This document shows, piece after piece, positions 35,103-44,634 of a stretch of 64,000 nucleotides of DNA (positions are counted from its first letter, which is position 1; each line of letters starts with the position of its first letter). The notes below the pieces were generated by a model. That model saw nothing but the letters and a program-made list of their open reading frames with translations, had not been told where the DNA came from and ran no database searches. Source of the stretch: Halegenticoccus tardaugens (GTDB taxonomy: Archaea; Halobacteriota; Halobacteria; Halobacteriales; Haloferacaceae); assembly GCF_004116405.1 (NCBI RefSeq), contig NZ_SDIC01000008.1, positions 232,828 through 296,827 of the forward strand, in the 5' to 3' direction. A program made the translations under genes and the position numbers.

Positions 35103-35252
35103 CTACTCTCGCTCCTCAATAAGTTGATCGAGTTGACTGCGAACGAACGACGAGAGGTTGAGGTGGTTTTCCTCGACCCACTCGGCTTGATCCTCGCGGA
35201 TGGTGATGTTCTTCCGTCTCACGACATGCGCACTATGTGTATTCATGCGCAT
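35103..35252 (-). CDS. Ribbon-helix-helix (CopG-like) protein, element D
   Basis: 49 residues MRMNTHSAHVVRRKNITIRE, then DQAEWVEENHLNLSSFVRSQ. Basic strand followed by two helices, the RHH pattern. Start at 35252 or 35246. The homologue in element A has a stop at the Gln codon. Probably a repressor of tnpB. Confidence 0.82.
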   Translation of the reverse strand: MRMNTHSAHVVRRKNITIREDQAEWVEENHLNLSSFVRSQLDQLIEERE

Positions 35253-35404
35253 AAGTATTGCGGAACGTGGGCCTGTGGGACGGCTACCGAACACGTTTGA
35301 GAACTGTGCGGCGCTGTATCCCCCCTACGACCTCGCTTCGCTCGGTCGTTGAGGAAGGGGGCTTAGCGCCTCAATTCAGCTAACAACTGATCGCCCAAGA
35401 CATT

Positions 35405-35673
35405 GTTTAATCTAGTCACTCTTTTGATATGTTTGGTCGGCGGTTCGCTGTCGGGGACTTGATAGCTAAGTAGGTGGTGTAGGTAGTCAAGCCAGCGCCG
35501 AGCCCTGACCTGACTGCCGTTTCACGTCTCGTGGAATCGTCCGATCCGCATCGTGAAGGTCTGAAACAACTTCTCAACGGCGTTTCGCTCCGAGTAATCA
35601 GGACTCCCGCTCAAATCGGTTTTTGCGAGGGCGGTCAGATACCCCATGCCATCTCCACATTCGGTGTGATAAC
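35405..35673 (-). pseudogene. DDE transposase C-terminal remnant
   Basis: The frame reads through YSERNAVEKLFQTFTMRIGRF (DDE transposase Glu region, like IS6/IS240-type transposases), then TGA in place of Trp (about 35523), continuing NGSQVRARRWLDYL. The N-terminal two thirds are missing. Non-functional. Confidence 0.7.
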
Positions 35674-35789
35674 AATTTCCCAACCTCCCAATCAACCAAC
35701 AGAGACTCAAGACTCTTCTATCCATCGATCACTCACTCATACCACACAATGCTGACGATTATATCCTTGGGTGTTGTACCTTCTCGATG

Positions 35790-36083
35790 ATGACCCTCTT
35801 CGACCTCAGCGGTTTTCAGCGCGACCTCCTCGTCGTCGTCGCTGGCCACGATCAACCCTCGGGCCAACAGCTCAAATCCGACCTCGAAGACGCCCGGGAC
35901 GAAGAACTCTCCCACGGCCGCTTATACCCCAATCTCGACACCCTCGTCAACAAAGACTACGTCGAGAAAGGCGAAATCGATCGCCGCACCAACTTCTACC
36001 AGATCACCGACGAAGGCCGCACTGCACTCCGAGAACGTCGCGAGTGGGAAGCACAGTACGTGCGAGAGACCGCCCTCGTCTAA
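35790..36083 (+). CDS. PhiH1-repressor-like PadR-type regulator, copy 3
   Basis: 97 residues, MTLFDLSGFQRDLLVVVAGH. Recognition part SHGRLYPNLDTLVNKDYVEK; wing RRTNFYQITDEGRTAL. Upstream conserved block from about 35670 with TATA-like GATTATATCC. An ATG 3 nt upstream (35787) is possible. Confidence 0.87.
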   Translation: MTLFDLSGFQRDLLVVVAGHDQPSGQQLKSDLEDARDEELSHGRLYPNLDTLVNKDYVEKGEIDRRTNFYQITDEGRTALRERREWEAQYVRETALV

Positions 36084-36831
36084 CGGTGCAGCACCGTCAC
36101 AGAACCTCCTTCGTCTTCAAACTCTGAATCCAAATCACGGGAATTTTTCCAAAGGTGTCCGGGTCTCCTCCCACTGTGCGTCGGGCTTGTTAACTAATTT
36201 CGAAATTATTTGTATAGTGAGGTATATTATAGATATAATTGGATTTTTTTTGGCCTCCTCCTTTTCGTTGGGTGTAGTGATCTGATCTCACAGAATCTCC
36301 TCTTGTTCTATGTAAAAAGACGAGTCTTCGTTTATCGACTCGCTATACGGGATACCTTGGCCTCAACATCCGCCTCACGTTAATAATCATCTTCATTGGC
36401 TCAATTACCCCAATACTAGCACTTGTCGATAGCATCAACGGCAAATTTACTTAGTGTATCTTATCAAATTAAATTTAAATGCTAAAATAACTTTTGTACC
36501 AATTATCCCCTCATACTCAACCTGCTCCAACCATACGATAGTACAACCTAAAATGTTCGTTTGAATCTCATAGTTCTGTCGGACTTCCGAAGTGGTGCCA
36601 AGAGAGTGATGACGTCGCCCAATGCCACTGGTGCTCGGCGAGATGGACGCAACTAGGATACAGGAGACACTTATGTCTGAGGTTCTCTTCGATAATCCTG
36701 AATCAGATAGAGAGGCTTTATTGAAATCTGCTGAATAGGATTCTTAGGTGCATCTCCTCACTGTTGCCGATCAGACTTCACACCGAGGTTCCAGACAACA
36801 GTATTATGAAGCAAGCCAAAAAGAGAAACCC
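36084..36831. other. Long A+T-rich intergenic region
   Basis: About 750 bases without a recognisable gene. Markedly A+T-rich around 36190-36260 and 36450-36500, in contrast with neighbours. It separates the mobile-element field from the catabolic island and could hold an origin, promoter or degraded element. I found no clear repeat. Confidence 0.4.
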
Positions 36832-37557
36832 ATGCGGATTGCTCGCATACAGACTGCAGCGGGACCTGTGACCGGCAAATACGTTGATGGGGCGGTGAAG
36901 ACCGAGGACGGAGACTCATACAGCGTGGGCGACGAAGGAACGTTACTCCCTCCGTGTGAGCCCTCAACGTTGTACTGTGCAGGTCGGAACTATCAGGATT
37001 ACCTGGAGCACAAGGGAAATGAGCGTCCAACCACGCCGCATTTCTTCCTTAAGCCGCCGGCCGCACTCCTGGCTCCTGAACGGTCTATTCCATATCCGAC
37101 GTTCGCCGAGGGGGTTGGCTACGCGGGGGAACTCGCGGCCGTGATGGGCGAGGATTCCCGTAACTTGAACACTGACGAGGCTCTCGACGTCGTTCTCGGC
37201 TACACCATCATGAACGACGTCGATGCGCTTGGTGAAGAGGGGGCCGGGATGAAGGTGTTCGAAGCCGCTGCCCCCCTTGGACCATGGATCGAGACAGACG
37301 TTGACCCTGACGGGCTGGACCTGGAAACCAGAGTCGGTGGTGAGATACGCCAGGAAGGGAACACCGGCGAAATGCTCTTCTCGGCAGCAGAGATCATCTC
37401 ATTCCTCTCCAGTCGAATTACCCTTCATCAGGGTGACATCGTCGCCCTCGGCAGCCCTGCAAACCCGGGAGAAGTCGAGCCAGGCGAGGAGGTCGAAATT
37501 TGGTACGAAGGAATTGGTACTCTCGTGAACGATCTAGCATCACCAGATTCTCCTTAG
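36832..37557 (+). CDS. Fumarylacetoacetate hydrolase family protein
   Basis: 241 residues from the ATG at 36832. FAH signatures: LYCAGRNYQDYLEHKGN, EGVGYAGELAAVMGED (Glu metal ligands) and GYTIMNDVDA. These Mg-dependent enzymes split acylpyruvates and diketo-acids. With the SDR next door and an enolase-family dehydratase later, it resembles the 2,4-diketo-3-deoxy sugar-acid hydrolase step. Confidence 0.87.
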   Translation: MRIARIQTAAGPVTGKYVDGAVKTEDGDSYSVGDEGTLLPPCEPSTLYCAGRNYQDYLEHKGNERPTTPHFFLKPPAALLAPERSIPYPTFAEGVGYAGELAAVMGEDSRNLNTDEALDVVLGYTIMNDVDALGEEGAGMKVFEAAAPLGPWIETDVDPDGLDLETRVGGEIRQEGNTGEMLFSAAEIISFLSSRITLHQGDIVALGSPANPGEVEPGEEVEIWYEGIGTLVNDLASPDSP

Positions 37558-37598
37558 ACGTGAGAACTATGTAGGTAGCGGCTTCAGACCGAACTGCG

Positions 37599-38384
37599 AT
37601 GGATTTAGGAATCGCGGACGACGCGGCTATAGTAGCGGCTTCAACCAGTGGACTGGGCAAAGCAACGGCAACTGCCCTCGCACGGGAGGGGGCAAATGTG
37701 GTCGTCAACGGGCGAGATCAGGAGAAGTTAGACACCATAGTTGCGGAACTCCGATCGGTCGGCAGCGGGGACATCGTCGGAAAGCAAGCCGACCTCACCG
37801 ATGCGGACGATATCTCCGATCTCGTTGAGGCGGCTGTCGACGAATTTGGCGGTCTCGATCATCTCATCACCAATGCTGGCGGTCCGCCCAGTGGCCCCTT
37901 CATGGAAATGAACGATGAGGAGTGGTATGACGCGTTCGATCTCCTCGTGATGAGTGCTGTTCGACTCGTCCGTGAGGCAGCATCCCATCTCAAGGAGGGG
38001 GGTGGGACGATCACCAACATCACCTCCATGACGGTCAAGGAAGCCGCGGATGGACTCATTCTATCGAACTCGGTTCGGATGAGTGTTATCGGCTTAGAGA
38101 AGACGCTCTCGAAGGAGTTCGCGCCCGACGTACGGGTGAACGCGGTGCTCCCCGGCTCACACGAGACCGACCGGACGCGAGAACTTGTAACTCAGGGAAT
38201 CGAACGCGGGGACTACGAGGACTACGAGAGCGGGCTCAAGGAGCGATATGATGATATTCCCCTGGGAATCGGCGATCCGATGAACCTCGGAGATACTGTG
38301 GCATTCCTCTGTTCTGAGCGGGCGAGCAACATCACCGGCGTGGCCCTCCCAGTCGACGGTGGGCGGAGTCACTCTAATCTTTGA
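37599..38384 (+). CDS. SDR-family oxidoreductase lacking YxxxK
   Basis: 261 residues. Starts MDLGIADDAAIVAASTSGLG, the NADP-binding turn TSGLGKATA, and catalytic Ser in TNITSMTVKEAADGL; where classical SDRs have YxxxK it has LSNSVRM. C-terminal GVALPVDGGRS is normal. Such SNxxR variants occur in a subgroup. Its partner FAH enzyme suggests oxidation of a 2-keto-3-deoxy sugar acid. Confidence 0.85.
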   Translation: MDLGIADDAAIVAASTSGLGKATATALAREGANVVVNGRDQEKLDTIVAELRSVGSGDIVGKQADLTDADDISDLVEAAVDEFGGLDHLITNAGGPPSGPFMEMNDEEWYDAFDLLVMSAVRLVREAASHLKEGGGTITNITSMTVKEAADGLILSNSVRMSVIGLEKTLSKEFAPDVRVNAVLPGSHETDRTRELVTQGIERGDYEDYESGLKERYDDIPLGIGDPMNLGDTVAFLCSERASNITGVALPVDGGRSHSNL

Positions 38385-38711
38385 ATTCGGGGGATCGACA
38401 CCTCCAACCTGTCCCTCGTGAGTTTTTATATCGGTGTACACACTGAACGAGGAACGGCTTCGTGCTCGATGAGTGAGATTCAATGCTGGTTGGTCTCTGT
38501 TCTACTATAGTGTAGGACCTGTCGTCCTGACGCGACTCGTTACGTACGTAATCCTGTAATGGAGGGGTAGAGAATCCGTTTGAATACTATACATCGTTGA
38601 AGTAGGAGGTGTTGTTCACTGCTCGTTCGAGTACGTTCGGTATCGTTCGGACAACGAGAGGCCTGACGAAATCGATCGTACACAAAACAAGTGTAGAAAA
38701 CATCCCGCCTG
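38385..38711. other. Intergenic between convergent genes
   Basis: 327 bases between convergent SDR and IclR genes. No gene; T-rich stretches at 38430 and 38680 may serve as terminators. No repeat seen. Confidence 0.4.
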
Positions 38712-39479
38712 TTACGCAAATCGGTAGTTGATCTCGATCGCCTGCGCAGCCCGCTGCACCTCCTGGGGAAGCGTCTTCTCGAATCGCTCTCCTTGTATGC
38801 GCGTACAGGGACCCGAGATGCTAATTGCGCCGACCGAGATGCCTTGGTCGTTCTTTATTGGGGCTGCCACACAGCGCATTCCCTCGATCCCCTCTTCGTC
38901 GTCGAACGCAACCCCAGTCTCACGAACACGTTCGAGTTCGTCGACAAACGCCTCCCTAGATGTGATAGTGTATTCCGTCATCGCAGGAAGCCCGTCTCTG
39001 TCGAGAATACGATCAACCTTCTCCGATGGCTGGTAGGCTAACAGTGCCTTACCGATGGCGCTTGAGTGGAGGGAGACTCGCGTTCCAACGCGGGAGCTCG
39101 TTCTAATTGCTCGGTCGTCGGTCTGTTGGTAGATGTAGGTGCCGTGGCCATTCTCTTCGACTAACACCTGACTTCGTTCTCCCGTCCCATCGACGAGCTC
39201 ATCTACTTCGTCGACCGCCATCTGGTAGAGTCGGTTAGATTTCTGGATGACGTCGCTGAACCAGAGAAACTGTAGTCCAAGTCGGTACTGGTCGTTCTCG
39301 TTCACTACGTACCCCCGATTTGTCATCGTATTCAGATGATTGTGAATCGTACTCTTTGAGACATTGAGTTCCTCGGCTAATTCGGTGACGCCTACCGTGT
39401 TCCGCTCGCCAATCTTCTCGAGAATGTTTAACGTCCGGTCGACCGACCGAATAGTTTTCCCGCCTTGGTTGGAGCTCAT
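38712..39479 (-). CDS. IclR family transcriptional regulator
   Basis: 255 residues. HTH at about 28-50 (GVTELAEELNVSKSTIHNHL) and IclR effector domain (SSAIGKALLAYQPSEK; MRCVAAPIKNDQGISVGAIS). Divergent from the ThDP enzyme gene, 193 bases apart. Likely regulator of the sugar-acid half of the island. Confidence 0.9.
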   Translation of the reverse strand: MSSNQGGKTIRSVDRTLNILEKIGERNTVGVTELAEELNVSKSTIHNHLNTMTNRGYVVNENDQYRLGLQFLWFSDVIQKSNRLYQMAVDEVDELVDGTGERSQVLVEENGHGTYIYQQTDDRAIRTSSRVGTRVSLHSSAIGKALLAYQPSEKVDRILDRDGLPAMTEYTITSREAFVDELERVRETGVAFDDEEGIEGMRCVAAPIKNDQGISVGAISISGPCTRIQGERFEKTLPQEVQRAAQAIEINYRFA

Positions 39480-39672
39480 CTGTATCGACTCGCTTCGTAA
39501 TGGACTACTATATGTTTGCTGTTCACTTGCATCGTTAATTCGTTCACCAAAGGTTGATTAGCGTTGAGGAGCGGTTATCATTTTGCTCGGCCAACGAGGG
39601 GGATATCCATGGCACGAGTCTGTGGACCTGCTTTACCCAAAATGATAAATGGTCTGTTTCAGATTAGTGAGT

Positions 39673-41319
39673 ATGGCAATCAGCGACGCAGTTATCGATC
39701 TATTAGTGCAAAAGGAGATAAACACCGTGTTCGGTATACCGGGCACGCAGACGCTCCCGCTTAACAAGGCGATTGAGGCGACGGATGAACTCAGGCATAT
39801 TATGGCGCGTCACGAGACCGCAGTGAGTCACCAAGCGTGGGGCTACACTCAGACAAGCGATAGAATGGCAACGACGCTAGTCGTCCCTGGTCCAGGTGAC
39901 ATGAATGCGATGAATGGCCTCAAGAACGCACTCAACGATAACGCACCGCTACTCCATCTCTCGATAGAAACGGACCCGGAAATTCGCGGTGGCGACGGAA
40001 TTCATGAGACGCCCCATGATACCTACGACAACGTCGTCAAGGAGAATATCCTCGTCGAGACGCCCGAGAGCACCATCGCTGCCGTTGCAGAGGCGATTGA
40101 CATCGCACAGACACCCCCCCAGGGTCCCGTCAGAGTCGGAATTCCCCGATCGTTCCTAGGAACAGACGAAGAGAAAGCAGCAGCAATTGGTAGTTGGGAC
40201 TGTGAGCGAACACCGTCCTTGCCAACAGCCGCCGTCAAGGAACTCACTGCGTTATTAGCTAACTCAACCTCGCCCGCCATCATCGCTGGAGGCGGCGTTC
40301 GAATTGCAGACGCTTCACAAGAGCTTCGAACTGTGGCAGAAACGCTTTCTGCCCCGGTTTTCGTGACTACAAAAGGGAAGGGCGTATTCCCAGAGGACCA
40401 CCCGCTGTTCGCCGGCGTCCTTTGGGGTGGGGCGAGTGCAGCCGTTCGTGACGAACTGGCGGCCTCAGATGCGACATTCGCTATCGGGTCTGACCTCGAC
40501 GCAGTTGCGACGAACAAGTGGGAGTTCGATCTTCCGAACCTACTGCATGTGACGCTTGATCGCGACGATATCGGTGGGTCACGAAACGGATATGATCCTC
40601 AGTTCAGCCTCATCGCCGACGCGAAAGCGGTCCTTGAGTACCTGAACGAGGCGCTCGACAACGATACCGCAAGGGGAGAGACTCGAGCCGAAACTGTTCG
40701 GACTGCCGAGGCTGCAGCCGTCGAGCCGCTTCGTACAGTAGATGAGCCGCCACTTAATTCAGTAGCTGCGCTCAACGTTGTCCGAGAGGCTGTCCCCCGA
40801 GAGACAATTATCACAGCTGATGCGGGTGGATCACGGCTCTGGACAGTTGTCACATTCGACGTTTATGATTCACACAGTTACGTCAATCCTGGCTCGTGGG
40901 CGTCTATGGGGACTGGGCTCCCGGCTGCTATCGGTGCAAAGGTTGCAAATCCTGATCGTCCAGTGGTCTCGCTTATCGGAGATGGTGGTCTAATGATGTG
41001 CCTTCATGAACTCCACACAGCGGTAGCTGAAGGCGTGGATGTCGTAACTGTTGTGTTCAATAATGGCGATTATGCCATCATCAGTGATGGAGCAACCTCA
41101 GAGTTCGGCATTCGAAGCCAGGCATACGGGTGGGAGAAGGCCCCAATTGATTTTACCACGGTAGCTACGGGGCTCGGAATGGAGAGTTTCTCCGCCAGGA
41201 CTCGAGAGGAAATATCGTCGGCGATATCGACTGCACTGAGTCGTGATAAACCGACGCTCGTCGAGATTACCACTGATCCACTTGAACCACAGACGGCCGA
41301 GTGGATGCGTGATCACTGA
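39673..41319 (+). CDS. ThDP-dependent enzyme (acetolactate synthase-like)
   Basis: 548 residues, start at ATG 39673 (MAISDAVIDLLVQKEINTVF). N-terminal Pyr domain with catalytic Glu in RHETAVSHQAWGY; middle Rossmann; ThDP site GDGGLMMCLHEL...NNGDYA. Three domains full length. Family includes acetolactate synthase and benzoylformate or keto-acid decarboxylases. Substrate uncertain; in context perhaps a 2-keto acid. ORF track-type upstream ATG positions were rejected. Confidence 0.85.
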   Translation: MAISDAVIDLLVQKEINTVFGIPGTQTLPLNKAIEATDELRHIMARHETAVSHQAWGYTQTSDRMATTLVVPGPGDMNAMNGLKNALNDNAPLLHLSIETDPEIRGGDGIHETPHDTYDNVVKENILVETPESTIAAVAEAIDIAQTPPQGPVRVGIPRSFLGTDEEKAAAIGSWDCERTPSLPTAAVKELTALLANSTSPAIIAGGGVRIADASQELRTVAETLSAPVFVTTKGKGVFPEDHPLFAGVLWGGASAAVRDELAASDATFAIGSDLDAVATNKWEFDLPNLLHVTLDRDDIGGSRNGYDPQFSLIADAKAVLEYLNEALDNDTARGETRAETVRTAEAAAVEPLRTVDEPPLNSVAALNVVREAVPRETIITADAGGSRLWTVVTFDVYDSHSYVNPGSWASMGTGLPAAIGAKVANPDRPVVSLIGDGGLMMCLHELHTAVAEGVDVVTVVFNNGDYAIISDGATSEFGIRSQAYGWEKAPIDFTTVATGLGMESFSARTREEISSAISTALSRDKPTLVEITTDPLEPQTAEWMRDH

Positions 41320-41323
41320 CCCA

Positions 41324-42286
41324 CTACTCGGGGCCGACCTTCCGTAACGTCTGGAGGTAATCACTCACCGCAGATGTGGCATCGTACCGTGGCTCGAACG
41401 CGAACTCATGGCGGAAGCGAGAGTCATCGAGCGGGGCCGGAAGAACAGGATCAGCACCCTCCCGAACCTCGATAGTAGCGTCTTCGTGAGCCTCGGCCGC
41501 AGCTAATTTGGCGAGTTCTCGTACCGTTACGGTGTGGCCGTAGACGTTGTATACATCGTTGTCAAACGAGTCGGCTTCGAACATCTCCACGAACAGCGGT
41601 CCAATATCACGTTCGTACAAAAGATCCCAGGTGGTGTCGCCGTCTTCGAGGGCGATAGTACCACCCGATGCCGCGGCGTTGAACAGCTCAACGATGAACG
41701 GCTGCGCGCCGGGATACCGATTCGGTCCGTAGATCAATGGCAGGCGGATTCCGGCAACATCGAGGTCATACTGTTCTCGATAGTGTGAAGCCTGGTACTC
41801 ATTCGAGACCTTGCAGGCGCCGTAGAGCGACTCCGGAGCCGTCGGACTTTCCTCATCGACTGGATCGATGGCTAGAGCCTCGTAAAACGCCGGCGGCCCA
41901 TACACGACGGTCGATGATGCCCAGACAACAGAGTCAATGTCGAACTGACGGGCTGCTTCGAGGATGTTGTTGAACCCCTCAACATTCGTGTTCGACGCCT
42001 CATAGGGATTTGTCTCTGCTGAGTCGAGCAAGCCTTTTTCGGGTGTGCCGTAGTATGCGAGCTGAATAATCCCCTCCACGTCATACGTTGTGAGAACGTT
42101 AGAGAGTGCGGCAAACGAGCGCATATTTTCCCGTTCCACTGACAGTCTTGCAGTTCGTGAGGCACGCGAGCGTAGCGCCTCGCTGGGGGCAAGATCGAAC
42201 CCGACCACCTCATAGTTACGGGCCAGCAATTCGTCGACGACGTACGTTCCGAGGTATCCAGATGCGCCGATGACTACGACGGTCAT
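41324..42286 (-). CDS. NAD-dependent epimerase/dehydratase
   Basis: 320 residues. MTVVVIGASGYLGTYVVDEL (GxxGxxG), SSTVVYG, SLYGACKVSNE (Tyr-x-x-x-Lys). Extended SDR fold; acts on sugars or nucleotide sugars or as a sugar dehydrogenase. Divergent from the dehydratase at 42377. Could be a uronate- or aldose-type dehydrogenase in this setting. Confidence 0.87.
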   Translation of the reverse strand: MTVVVIGASGYLGTYVVDELLARNYEVVGFDLAPSEALRSRASRTARLSVERENMRSFAALSNVLTTYDVEGIIQLAYYGTPEKGLLDSAETNPYEASNTNVEGFNNILEAARQFDIDSVVWASSTVVYGPPAFYEALAIDPVDEESPTAPESLYGACKVSNEYQASHYREQYDLDVAGIRLPLIYGPNRYPGAQPFIVELFNAAASGGTIALEDGDTTWDLLYERDIGPLFVEMFEADSFDNDVYNVYGHTVTVRELAKLAAAEAHEDATIEVREGADPVLPAPLDDSRFRHEFAFEPRYDATSAVSDYLQTLRKVGPE

Positions 42287-42376
42287 ACAAGCGAAAGCTG
42301 GGCGAAGGATAGTAAGTATTGCTTCGAAGGCTATACCCCCGCCGTGCAGTATCTATAAGTGTGAGTGTGAATAGCA

Positions 42377-43516
42377 ATGGGCATGGAAGTCGAGGCGATA
42401 GAGGCGATACCACTCTCATATCCGCTTGGCAAGGGACATGGCTACGGGAGCGCACGTGGCACTGTTGAACAACGTACGTCGACGCTCATCCGAGTCATAT
42501 CGACAACAGGGATGGTGGGGTGGGGTGAAGCGTTCGGTCCACCACAGACGATCTCAACGCTCGTCTCAGAACTCCTCTCCGACATCGTTGTTGGCATGGA
42601 TCCCTTTGAGGTGGAGTCCCTCTGTGAGAAGAACTACGCTGGTCTCTACCATTTCGGGTCAAGCGGCTTGTTGCAAAGTGCAGTCAGCGGTGTTGACGTC
42701 GCTCTTTGGGACCTTCTCGGCCGAGAGCTTGGACAGCCAGTTGCGCAACTGCTCGGTGGATTCGAGCGAACTGAGGTCACCCCATACGCCTCGACGATGT
42801 ACATCACTGACTGGGAACAGAATCCAGCAGAACCGATCGAGGAGGCAGCCAGGGAGGGGTTCACCGCGGCGAAGATCAAGATTGGACGCGGTCTGGAGGA
42901 CGACATCATACGCGTCCAGACCGCCCGGGAGGTGCTTGGCGACGATGCGACTCTTATGGTAGATTTCAACGGGAACTACCGACCGGAGCAGGCGATCAGC
43001 GTCGCCAAGGAAATCGAGCCGTTTGACATCTACTGGCTCGAAGAACCGGTTCCCCCAGAAAACCATTCAGGTTATCGAAAGGTGAGCGCTGCTGTGGATA
43101 TTCCAGTAGCTGCAGGCGAGGCAGCGTACGCCCGTTTCGATTTTGCTGACCTTATCCAAGAGCGAACTATTGATATCGCCCAACCGGACGTCTGTAAATG
43201 TGGCGGACTCTCCGAGGCACGGTTCATCGGCAAGCTAGCCACAATGGAGAACGTCCATGTTTCGCCGCACGTCTGGACAGGCGCTGTCGGTATCGCCGCG
43301 AGTCTCCAGTACGCTGCAACTCTCCCATCGTACCCCCATTCAACGAACGTGCCTGAACCATTCTACTTCGAGTTCGATCGGGCAGAGAACGGCCTTCGTA
43401 CTAACCTACTCGCCACCCCGTTCGATCCGACAGATGGGTCCCTCGAGATTCCTGATGGCCCAGGACTCGGCATTGAGGTGGACGAACGAGTAGTCGAGGA
43501 GTACCGTATCGACTGA
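42377..43516 (+). CDS. Enolase superfamily (mandelate racemase/muconate lactonizing) dehydratase
   Basis: 379 residues; KIKIG (about 173) base, metal ligands Asp in VDFNGNY, Glu in WLEEPVPP and Glu in AAGEAAY, and His-containing VSPHVWTG. Sugar-acid dehydratases (galactonate, fuconate type) share this. Start ATG 42377 or 42383. Likely dehydrates a sugar acid to a 2-keto-3-deoxy acid, feeding the SDR and FAH enzymes. A hypothetical gene follows after 2 bases. Confidence 0.88.
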   Translation: MGMEVEAIEAIPLSYPLGKGHGYGSARGTVEQRTSTLIRVISTTGMVGWGEAFGPPQTISTLVSELLSDIVVGMDPFEVESLCEKNYAGLYHFGSSGLLQSAVSGVDVALWDLLGRELGQPVAQLLGGFERTEVTPYASTMYITDWEQNPAEPIEEAAREGFTAAKIKIGRGLEDDIIRVQTAREVLGDDATLMVDFNGNYRPEQAISVAKEIEPFDIYWLEEPVPPENHSGYRKVSAAVDIPVAAGEAAYARFDFADLIQERTIDIAQPDVCKCGGLSEARFIGKLATMENVHVSPHVWTGAVGIAASLQYAATLPSYPHSTNVPEPFYFEFDRAENGLRTNLLATPFDPTDGSLEIPDGPGLGIEVDERVVEEYRID

Positions 43517-43518
43517 CC

Positions 43519-44103
43519 ATGAACGACGCCGATTCACCCATGGTGGATGACGATGCGGTGGATTCTGGTAAGAATCCACAACACCCGTCTGCGGCGGATG
43601 GGTCGTTCGAAATCGTCACTCAACCACGGACGATTTCGAACGACGAAGCCAGAAAACGTGTTATGAGCAGCTTCTCTCAGAAGCTTCGGTCTCTTCGTCC
43701 TTCTCGAGCCGTCAAGCAAACCACGCTCCGATATAAACCCTACTTCGAGTTCAAAGCGACGCTGCGGAAGAGAATTTTCCGCGGTGACGATGATATCTAT
43801 CATGGTGCAATTGTCGTCGACGGGTTAACGGGTGTCGCTCGACCCATCCTGAAGGAGCAGGTCGAGACGACGGTCGAACGCATCCCCGAAAATAACGTTC
43901 TCAAGCCGGATATTGACGAAGGAACTGCCCGAAACAGGGCCAATCGGAATCGAATCAAGGTCCAACAGCGCGAAAGTGGACGGATCGAACTCTGTGACGA
44001 GCCATCGTTGGTATACAAACCGCTCTGGCTTGTCGAGCTCGGCAATGACGTGGAAGTCGTCGATGCAACCAATGGACAGGTGTTCGCAGGTCGTCTTCTC
44101 TAA
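43519..44103 (+). CDS. Uncharacterised protein linked to symporter
   Basis: 194 residues, acidic start (MNDADSPMVDDDAVDSGKNP), then basic RKRVMSSFSQKLRSLRPSRA, two repeated-looking beta segments (KPYFEFKATLRKRIFRGDDD and YKPLWLVELGNDVEVVDATN). No membrane helix or signal. Starts 2 bases after the dehydratase stop, so it is co-transcribed. Function not recognised. Confidence 0.65.
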   Translation: MNDADSPMVDDDAVDSGKNPQHPSAADGSFEIVTQPRTISNDEARKRVMSSFSQKLRSLRPSRAVKQTTLRYKPYFEFKATLRKRIFRGDDDIYHGAIVVDGLTGVARPILKEQVETTVERIPENNVLKPDIDEGTARNRANRNRIKVQQRESGRIELCDEPSLVYKPLWLVELGNDVEVVDATNGQVFAGRLL

Positions 44104-44305
44104 TTCGCTTTCCTGAGGATCGTTTGGATACGAACCTGCTGCGGTTCGAGGCGAATGTTGCTACTAAGGAACGTTAGCAGAACAGAGATGGTTAGTTTCA
44201 ACTGAATTATATTGAATACATGGGGAACTATTATGCTACGGCAATTGAATCCATGTAGTGTGCTGTCAAGTGGAATCCAGAGATTCCTCCCGCAGTGAGT
44301 AAACC

Positions 44306-44632
44306 ATGAGTAATCCGGAAACCGAGTCATCCGACACGGTTACCGCAACGAACGTGCAGAGGTTGGAGTCAGGGTATTTCGACCACATGCAGTCGTTACG
44401 GGAGCAGGTGCCGGTCGGAGAGTACATCGTAGAACCGATAACAAGTAAATTGGCACTCCTTGCAATGCTGGTAGCGACGGTGGTAATGCTGGTGTTGTTT
44501 CCACTGACGATGTTTCGGTCGTTTTCACTCGTCGTTATCGTAGTGTGGCTCGTCGTGTTCGTCATCTGTAGCAAGGTGTTTTATGAACGCGTCATTGTGC
44601 CGAAGGAGGAGGCCGAAACCTGGAGGGATTAA
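44306..44632 (+). CDS. Small membrane subunit for SSF transporter
   Basis: 108 residues. Two helices about 55-75 (KLALLAMLVATVVMLVLFPL) and 78-98, cytoplasmic N-terminal tail. Starts 3 nt before the large symporter gene, like the small DUF997/DUF485-type subunits beside SSF carriers. Probably needed for assembly of the next protein. Confidence 0.75.
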   Translation: MSNPETESSDTVTATNVQRLESGYFDHMQSLREQVPVGEYIVEPITSKLALLAMLVATVVMLVLFPLTMFRSFSLVVIVVWLVVFVICSKVFYERVIVPKEEAETWRD

Positions 44633-44634
44633 GG

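Larger units (their letters stand above)
33846..35379 (-). mobile_element. TnpB element D
   Basis: On minus strand: left tip CTGAATTGAGGCGCTAAG (35379), GATACAGCGCCGCACAG; right end AGGGTAGTTCAC at 33846. Contains an RHH gene and tnpB. No tnpA. Close relative of element A. Confidence 0.87.

Noticed and set aside
36084..36831. A+T-rich region as a replication origin.
   Set aside because: No Orc/Cdc6 gene or origin-recognition repeats nearby, so evidence is insufficient.
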